The notes under the pieces were generated by a model. The model was not told where the DNA came from and made no database searches. It worked only from the letters and a program-made list of their open reading frames with translations. Below, piece after piece: positions 4,238 through 8,749 of a DNA stretch of 8,749 nt (positions are counted from its first letter, which is position 1; each line of letters opens with the position of its first letter). The stretch comes from Parcubacteria group bacterium (lineage in GTDB: Bacteria; Patescibacteriota; Minisyncoccia; Phycocordibacterales; UBA12088), in contig JAKFXP010000102.1 in the NCBI GenBank assembly GCA_021731325.1, positions 1 to 8,749 on the forward strand, given 5' to 3'. Made by a program: the position numbers and the translations under genes.

Positions 4238-4834
4238 TTATAGTTCAGTTTTGACGGGTGCCTCGACCTCCTCCTTCCCCGGCTCCACCAACTGCGTTGG
4301 AACGGGTTTGCTTTTGTCTCGCTCGAGTGTGCAACTAAATCCTTTGGGACTTCGTTTTATCTCATCGGCGATTTTGAAGGGAACCTTAATCATGTCGAGG
4401 AATCCTTGCAAGCGTTCTTTGAGGAACGCTTCCTCCATATACTTGTACCGTCCCCATAAAAAGAGGTCTATTTTGACCCGATGCCCCTCAACGAGCCATT
4501 CTGCGGCTCGACGCACCTTTAATTCCTTATCGTGAGCCCCGGTACCAATTTTGACCTGCACGTTCTTGGTCTCGGTGACAAAGGAATTAGCCTTAATATC
4601 CTTCTGTTTTTTCTTCTGCTCGTACGTGAATTTACCATAATCCATGATTTTTGCAACAGGGGGGACTGCTTTTGCCGAAACCTCAATCAGGTCAAGTTCG
4701 AACTCACGAGCGCGGGCAAGGGCGTCACGTATAGAGAGCACTCCTAGCTGTTCGCCCGCTGGGCCAACCACACGGACCTCGGGTACCCGAATATCGTCAT
4801 TTATGCGTGTCCTGTCTTGTTCGCTCGCGTTCAT
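4238..4834 (-). CDS. infC: Translation initiation factor IF-3
   Basis: Binds the 30S subunit, prevents premature 50S joining and checks initiator tRNA-start codon pairing. 198 residues from ATG 4834. The N-domain (about 10-78) has INDDIR, VRVVGPAGEQLGV and the linker-proximal PPVAKIMDYGKF-YEQKKKQKD. The C-domain spans about 85-172, and an acidic tail rich in Glu, Pro and Val runs from 173 to 198. The FRGRE motif usual in the C-domain reads FLWGRY here, so the second half is divergent. The frame is open upstream to 4999, into ftsH, but the family begins a few residues before IN(D/E)DIR. An extended -10 box at 4845-4853 leaves only about four bases before ATG 4834. ATG is used, not the rare AUU of the E. 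coli gene. It is the first gene of infC-rpmI-rplT and diverges from ftsH. Confidence 0.96.
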   Translation of the reverse strand: MNASEQDRTRINDDIRVPEVRVVGPAGEQLGVLSIRDALARAREFELDLIEVSAKAVPPVAKIMDYGKFTYEQKKKQKDIKANSFVTETKNVQVKIGTGAHDKELKVRRAAEWLVEGHRVKIDLFLWGRYKYMEEAFLKERLQGFLDMIKVPFKIADEIKRSPKGFSCTLERDKSKPVPTQLVEPGKEEVEAPVKTEL

Positions 4835-4844
4835 GTGTGGTAGG

Positions 4845-4853
4845 ACTATACCA
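4845..4853 (-). promoter_or_regulatory. Extended -10 box of infC
   Basis: On the minus strand TGG-TATAGT, inside TGTGGTATAGT, a good extended -10. The hexamer ends 11 bases before the infC ATG, so the predicted mRNA leader is about 4 nt or none. No clear -35 box at the standard distance, as expected for an extended -10 promoter. Confidence 0.6.
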
Positions 4854-4923
4854 CAGGCGACCTGTAAATACCACCGGTCATAGACATATATGGTACGTGA
4901 GCTATGTACATACCCCACAACCT

Positions 4924-4952
4924 GTGACAATGAGGCATAAATAGGATATACT
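4924..4952 (+). promoter_or_regulatory. Sigma-70-type promoter of ftsH
   Basis: GTGACA 4924-4929 (five of six to TTGACA), a 17-base spacer and TATACT 4947-4952 (five of six to TATAAT). This is the best full promoter in the window. The predicted transcription start at about 4959-4961 coincides with the ftsH ATG at 4961, so the mRNA should be leaderless or have a leader of one or two bases. Confidence 0.7.
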
Positions 4953-4960
4953 GCGAATTC

Positions 4961-6922
4961 ATGGAAACACCACATACCACCCCCCCGGGGTCTGATCACA
5001 AAGAGCAGCCTGGACGTGAGCCAGGACAGAAGTTTGAGCCAGGACGACAGTTTTGGATGAATCTTCTGGTTATTTTTTTAATACTCTTCGGGCTAACGAG
5101 CGCGTTTTCGTATATGGCGGAGCGTGGCGAAAAGCCAGAGGATATCACCTTGTCCCAGGTAGCGGCTGATATTATTGATAATAAAATAGAACGCATCGCT
5201 ATTGAGGGGGATGCGCTCATCTTGACGTATAAGACTGAGCATGAGGGAGACACACCCGTTGAAAAACATGCAAAGAAAGAACGAGCAACGGCGCTTTCTG
5301 AATCACTTGCCAACTATGGCGTAAGCGGTGAACAATTGCGCAATGCAAAAGTAGAGGTTGCAGAGGAGGGGGGTTTTCGCTTTTGGTTTGTTACCCTCGC
5401 TCCGTTCATGTTCCCACTGGTCTTCATCCTTATTCTCTTGTGGTTCTTGACGCGTCAGGTAAAGGGGGCAGGTATGCAAGCCTTTACCTTTGGGCAGAGT
5501 AAGGCGCGCATGATTGACCCTGCGGACAAATCACAACAGATCACCTTCAAGGATGTTGCAGGAGCAAAAGAGGCCAAAGAAGAGTTGACGGAGATCGTTG
5601 ATTTTCTTAAGAATCCAAAAAAATTCATTGATATTGGCGCACGTATCCCAAAAGGAGTACTCCTTATGGGTGCACCAGGTACTGGTAAGACACTGCTCGC
5701 GCGCGCAGTCTCGGGCGAGGCAAATGTACCCTTCTTTACGATTTCGGGTTCGGAGTTTGTTGAGCTCTTTGTCGGAGTTGGAGCAAGTCGTGTGCGTGAT
5801 CTCTTTAAGATGGCAAAAAAGGCTGCGCCCGCAATTATCTTTATCGATGAGATTGATGCGGTAGGACGTGTGCGTGGTACGGGTGTAGGAGGAGGGAATG
5901 ATGAGCGCGAGCAGACCCTCAATCAGATTCTTGTGGAGATGGATGGTTTTGAGCCAAACGAGAAGGTTATCATTATGGCGGCAACCAATCGTCCTGACGT
6001 ACTCGATCCCGCACTCTTGCGTCCGGGCAGGTTTGACCGACGAGTGACGATTGATCTGCCTGATCGTGATGATCGTGAAGCAATTCTCAACGTACACTCA
6101 CGCAAGAAGCCGTTGGGCGAAGATGCCAATCTTCACACGATTGCAGAGCGTACGGTTGGGTTCTCGGGTGCAGACTTGCAAAACCTTATGAACGAAGCAG
6201 CCATCCTCGCGGCGCGGGAGAATCGCAAAAAAATAACCCAGTTCGACATCATTCGCTCAATTGAAAAAGTGATGCTTGGACCCGAGCGAAGGAGTCACGT
6301 ACTCAGTAAGAAGGAAAAAGAGATTACCGCGTACCATGAAGCAGGGCATGCGCTCGTCGGCTCAGTACTTGAGCACTCTGATCCGGTACACAAGATATCC
6401 ATCATTTCTCGAGGACGGGCTGCCGGGTACACCCTCACCCTGCCATTTGATGACAAGCATATGCAGTCTCGCAAACAGTTCTATGATGAAATTGCAAAGA
6501 CTCTTGGGGGGTATGTTGCTGAGGAGATGGTCTTTGGCGATATCACCACTGGTGCAAGCAATGACCTACAAGTGTTATCTGCCCTTGCTCGTAACATGGT
6601 CTCTCGATGGGGTATGAGCGACAAAATTGGTCCCATCGCACTTGATTCTGATGGGGGACGTACGATGTTTGGTTCGGGGGTAGGTGATCGAGGATATTCT
6701 GAAAAAATTGCGGCAGATATTGATGCAGAGGTAACGAATATCATAAACGATGCCTACAAGCGGGCGAAACAGGTTATGGTCACTCATCGAAAGGCGCTTG
6801 ATGCCATTGCAAAGAAGTTGGTAGAAGTAGAGACTCTTGAAAGAGATGAATTTGAAAAGATTCTCATTCTTAACGGTATTGAACCAAAAAAGCGTGAAAT
6901 CGACGTAGAATTATTTGGGTAG
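4961..6922 (+). CDS. ftsH: ATP-dependent zinc metalloprotease FtsH
   Basis: Membrane-anchored hexameric AAA+ protease that extracts and degrades misfolded or unassembled membrane proteins and some cytosolic regulators. 653 residues, complete. It has a Pro/Gly/Glu-rich cytosolic N-terminal tail of about 30 residues, TM1 at about 34-52, a periplasm-side domain at about 53-140 (extracytoplasmic), and TM2 at about 143-164. In the AAA domain: Walker A GAPGTGKT 237-244, pore loop FVGVGAS from 270, Walker B IIFIDEID 292-299, and the second region of homology TNRPDVLDPALLRPGRFDR 342-360 with arginine fingers R357 and R360. In the peptidase domain: HEAGH 459-463 (zinc ligands H459 and H463, catalytic E460) and the third-ligand Asp in GASNDLQ (D535). 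All key residues are intact, so it should be active. It is divergent from infC, has its own promoter, and is monocistronic, ending before a terminator. Confidence 0.98.
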   Translation: METPHTTPPGSDHKEQPGREPGQKFEPGRQFWMNLLVIFLILFGLTSAFSYMAERGEKPEDITLSQVAADIIDNKIERIAIEGDALILTYKTEHEGDTPVEKHAKKERATALSESLANYGVSGEQLRNAKVEVAEEGGFRFWFVTLAPFMFPLVFILILLWFLTRQVKGAGMQAFTFGQSKARMIDPADKSQQITFKDVAGAKEAKEELTEIVDFLKNPKKFIDIGARIPKGVLLMGAPGTGKTLLARAVSGEANVPFFTISGSEFVELFVGVGASRVRDLFKMAKKAAPAIIFIDEIDAVGRVRGTGVGGGNDEREQTLNQILVEMDGFEPNEKVIIMAATNRPDVLDPALLRPGRFDRRVTIDLPDRDDREAILNVHSRKKPLGEDANLHTIAERTVGFSGADLQNLMNEAAILAARENRKKITQFDIIRSIEKVMLGPERRSHVLSKKEKEITAYHEAGHALVGSVLEHSDPVHKISIISRGRAAGYTLTLPFDDKHMQSRKQFYDEIAKTLGGYVAEEMVFGDITTGASNDLQVLSALARNMVSRWGMSDKIGPIALDSDGGRTMFGSGVGDRGYSEKIAADIDAEVTNIINDAYKRAKQVMVTHRKALDAIAKKLVEVETLERDEFEKILILNGIEPKKREIDVELFG

Positions 6923-6945
6923 AGGAGTAGATGTCAGAGGTGCAC

Positions 6946-6972
6946 AAAAAGAACGCGACGCGCGTTCTTTTT
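6946..6972 (+). terminator. Intrinsic terminator after ftsH
   Basis: AAAAA, stem GAACGCG 6951-6957 with CGCGTTC 6961-6967 around a three-base loop, then TTTTT 6968-6972. It begins 24 bases after the ftsH stop and separates ftsH from the secreted-protein gene. Because of the flanking A-run it could also act on the minus strand. Confidence 0.85.
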
Positions 6973-7050
6973 GCTATCCACTGTTTTGTGCTAGGCAGAG
7001 ATACTGGGTGTGCTCTACACTCAAAGTATATTCACTAATCTCATTTAGGT

Positions 7051-8643
7051 ATGAACAACAAGCTGGGGGTTATTGTGTTCGCCTTTTTTGTCTTGGGGTG
7101 TATGGCTCCATCAGGCATAGCGTTCGCAACGAATGAACATTCTGACCGGGGTCGGAGTGTTGCAGATTGGGAAAAATATGTAGTGAAAGAAACAAGGGAT
7201 TATCAACAGGATGAAGATAGAGAGTATAAGCACTTAGAAAAAATACGCATCCAAATCGAAAAGCGTTTAGCAAAACAGCGTGCAGGTTTATGTACGCACC
7301 TGAAATATATTGAAAAAAAATATCACATCGACCTCACATTACCTGCATTTTGTGGAGACGTGATGCCGCCTACGGCACCAACGCTTACTTTCACGGCGAC
7401 ACCAACCACGGTGACGCTGGGAGCGACCTCAACGCTTGCGTGGTCATCAACTAATGCCACCGCTTGTGTTGCATCGGTCGGTTGGACGGGTGCAAAAGGG
7501 CTCAGTGGTACCCAGGGAGTGGCACCAAGCGCCACTACGACGTATACCCTTGCCTGCAATGGAGGAGGGGGAACAACAACCAAAAGTGTTGTCGTCGGGG
7601 TAACGAACACACCAACACCTCCCCCTCCGGTAGTACCAACGGTTGACTTGGTAGTGGCAAGTTCAACCCTTACCCAAGGTGCCTCGACAACCCTCAATTG
7701 GACGAGCGTCAATGCGACAAGTTGTGTGGCAGGTAACGGGTGGTTAGGTGCCCGAGCAACGACGGGGTCTGAGGTGGTGTCACCAACCGCAACAACGACG
7801 TATGAACTCACTTGCTCTAATGCAAGTGCTACCTCGACTGATTCGGTGGTAGTGGGGGTTGTGGTACCTGTTGTGACGCCACCCACCGTACCAACTGTTG
7901 ATCTCGCTGCACAACCAACGAGTGTGAGTGCAGGGGGTACGAGTACGTTGTCCTGGACAACCACAAACGCCACCACTTGTAGTGCATCGGGCGCAGGTGA
8001 CTGGACGGGTACCAAGGGTCTCAGCGATAGTGCAGTGGTGACGGTTGCCGCAACCACGACCTATACTCTCACGTGTGGGAATGGAGGTGCGACTACCACG
8101 GATACCGTGCAGGTAGGGGTGACACCCGTACCTGTGCCGGTACTTGGAAAGGTGGTAGTGAGTGAAGTAGTGTACGACCTTGATGCTACCCATGGATCAG
8201 AGGGGGATAATGAGTGGGTCGAGATTTACAATGGTACCAATGCGTCTGTAGATCTTGCAGGATGGAAGGTGAAGGACGGGGTAGCGACGGATACGATTGC
8301 AACCAGTTCGCCCTTCGTGGTACCTGCGGGCGGGTATGCCATACTCGTCTCCACTTCAACCACTGCTGGTTTTTGGAGCTTTGCTCCCGCTGCACTCGTC
8401 ATCAACCTAAACAGTAACGGAGGTATTGGTAATGGACTCGCTGATGGGGGTGATGTCGTTCGACTACTTAATCCTTCAAATGTGGAACAAGATGCGGTGA
8501 GTTGGGAAGGAAATACGAGTGCGTTTACTCCATCGGGTATCACTGCACCAGCAGGGAGCTCAATTGCTCGGGTACCGGTGACAACCGATACGGATACTGT
8601 GGGGGATTGGGTAGTCCTTGGGACACCAACTCCGGGGAGTTAA
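7051..8643 (+). CDS. Secreted protein with three Ig-like repeats and a C-terminal lamin-tail domain
   Basis: Extracellular or surface protein of unknown role, 530 residues. N-terminal signal peptide: NNK, hydrophobic core 5-16, and an AFA|TNE signal-peptidase I site after residue 26. A Cys at 17 (VLGC) gives a weaker lipoprotein alternative. Residues 35-78 are highly charged and probably coiled-coil, followed by C81 and C101. Three tandem Ig-like repeats (about 107-185, 196-270, 281-357) share STL.W...NAT.C and TTTY.L.C and are joined by Pro/Thr/Val linkers. Each has two Cys 30-32 residues apart (139/169, 225/255, 310/342), a likely disulfide. The C-terminal lamin-tail domain (about 367-490) has VVVSEVVYD, NEWVEIYN, LAGWKVKD, VPAGGYAIL and GGDVVRLL. 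No sortase signal or C-terminal anchor is seen. It has no Shine-Dalgarno. TATATT at 7027-7032 may be its -10. The domain mix suggests adhesion or envelope binding, which is inference. Confidence 0.9.
   Translation: MNNKLGVIVFAFFVLGCMAPSGIAFATNEHSDRGRSVADWEKYVVKETRDYQQDEDREYKHLEKIRIQIEKRLAKQRAGLCTHLKYIEKKYHIDLTLPAFCGDVMPPTAPTLTFTATPTTVTLGATSTLAWSSTNATACVASVGWTGAKGLSGTQGVAPSATTTYTLACNGGGGTTTKSVVVGVTNTPTPPPPVVPTVDLVVASSTLTQGASTTLNWTSVNATSCVAGNGWLGARATTGSEVVSPTATTTYELTCSNASATSTDSVVVGVVVPVVTPPTVPTVDLAAQPTSVSAGGTSTLSWTTTNATTCSASGAGDWTGTKGLSDSAVVTVAATTTYTLTCGNGGATTTDTVQVGVTPVPVPVLGKVVVSEVVYDLDATHGSEGDNEWVEIYNGTNASVDLAGWKVKDGVATDTIATSSPFVVPAGGYAILVSTSTTAGFWSFAPAALVINLNSNGGIGNGLADGGDVVRLLNPSNVEQDAVSWEGNTSAFTPSGITAPAGSSIARVPVTTDTDTVGDWVVLGTPTPGS
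7369..8121 (+). repeat. Three tandem repeats encoding Ig-like domains
   Basis: Repeat units are about 7369-7605, 7636-7860 and 7891-8121, each about 75-79 codons, joined by Pro-rich linkers (for example TPPPPV). They are conserved at the protein level (W, paired Cys, TTTY) but clearly diverged at DNA level, so the duplication is not recent. The encoded segment is rich in Thr, Val, Ala and Ser, and the DNA is rich in AC/GT words, which opens a long but artefactual frame on the opposite strand. Confidence 0.8.
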
Positions 8644-8650
8644 CAGAGGG

Positions 8651-8671
8651 GTGCGGATACAGGTACCGCAC
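8651..8671. other. Hairpin just after the secreted-protein gene
   Basis: GTGCGG 8651-8656 pairs with CCGCAC 8666-8671 around a nine-base loop, starting seven bases after the stop codon. The sequence after it (TACAAAAC) lacks a T-run, so it is not a classic terminator alone. It is the first of three hairpins in a row. Confidence 0.45.
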
Positions 8672-8678
8672 TACAAAA

Positions 8679-8699
8679 CACCCATATTGTATATGGGTG
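8679..8699. terminator. Probable terminator hairpin of the secreted-protein gene
   Basis: CACCCATAT 8679-8687 pairs perfectly with ATATGGGTG 8691-8699 around TGT. It is preceded by AAAA and followed by CTTTG, a short, weak T-tract. It is the best terminator candidate after the stop at 8643, though imperfect. Confidence 0.5.
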
Positions 8700-8708
8700 C
8701 TTTGCTAT

Positions 8709-8732
8709 AAATGCCCTTGAGTACGGGCGTTT
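8709..8732. other. Third hairpin near the right edge
   Basis: AAATGCCC 8709-8716 pairs with GGGCGTTT 8725-8732 (one T.G) around an eight-base loop. The A-rich left and T-rich right arms give it a terminator-like look on both strands. It may belong to a convergent gene lying outside the window. Confidence 0.4.
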
Positions 8733-8749
8733 GTATTGCAGAGCAGTAT

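Noticed and set aside
4885..4912. Inverted repeat TATGGTAC...GTACATA between infC and ftsH as an operator
   Set aside because: Arms match only with an offset base and the spacing is irregular. Too weak to claim in a 126-base divergent promoter region.
4835..4999. N-terminal extension of infC by 55 codons into the ftsH start
   Set aside because: Overlaps the ftsH start and both promoters, does not resemble IF3, and the -10 box at 4845-4850 would lie inside it.
7323..8057. 244-codon minus-strand open frame opposite the Ig-like repeats
   Set aside because: It arises because the Thr/Val/Ala-rich repeat DNA (AC/GT words) reads open on the other strand. Low-complexity product with no start signals.
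1..8749. CRISPR array, insertion sequence, prophage or defence system
   Set aside because: No regularly spaced direct repeats, no transposase or integrase frames and no terminal repeats with target duplications were seen. All coding regions are housekeeping genes, one unassigned membrane protein and one secreted protein.

Overview
The window looks like a chromosomal segment of a bacterium from the Candidate Phyla Radiation (Patescibacteria), probably of the Parcubacteria/Paceibacteria type. This is inferred from family knowledge, not from any search. The pointers are compact housekeeping genes with family-specific traits (a nucleoside diphosphate kinase with a long internal insertion, a short-form adenylate kinase), a secreted Ig-like-repeat plus lamin-tail-domain protein of a kind common in that group, and starts that mostly lack a Shine-Dalgarno sequence. 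All ten visible stop codons are TAA or TAG, and no gene has an in-frame TGA, so the standard code fits.

Layout. From the left edge, on the + strand: the C-terminal end of secY, a structured intergenic element (about 317-446), then adk and map almost touching each other. This is the usual end of the spc ribosomal-protein operon, but it stops after map. A second structured intergenic element (about 1941-2072), a perfect stem-loop and an AT-rich stretch follow. Next is ndk with its own -10 box, then a gene-free 260-base stretch that I read as a promoter, a structured RNA of about 175 nt and a strong terminator: the best candidate for something undescribed here. A small polytopic membrane protein follows and converges on the infC-rpmI-rplT operon (- strand), with one bidirectional terminator between them. 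infC diverges from ftsH (+ strand), and both have clear -10 boxes only a few bases from their ATG. ftsH ends in a terminator and is followed by a large secreted protein with three Ig-like repeats and a C-terminal lamin-tail domain, then a run of hairpins to the window end.

How the genes work together. SecY (translocon), FtsH (membrane AAA+ protease that, in studied bacteria, degrades unassembled SecY among other substrates) and methionine aminopeptidase handle protein export, quality control and N-terminal maturation. IF3, L35 and L20 belong to translation initiation and 50S assembly. Adk and Ndk maintain nucleotide pools. The secreted protein is the one clear surface or extracellular factor.

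A recurring regulatory theme is that adk, infC and ftsH each have a -10-like hexamer ending about 8-11 bases before the start codon, which predicts leaderless or nearly leaderless mRNAs. I found no CRISPR array, tRNA, rRNA, transposase or prophage gene.
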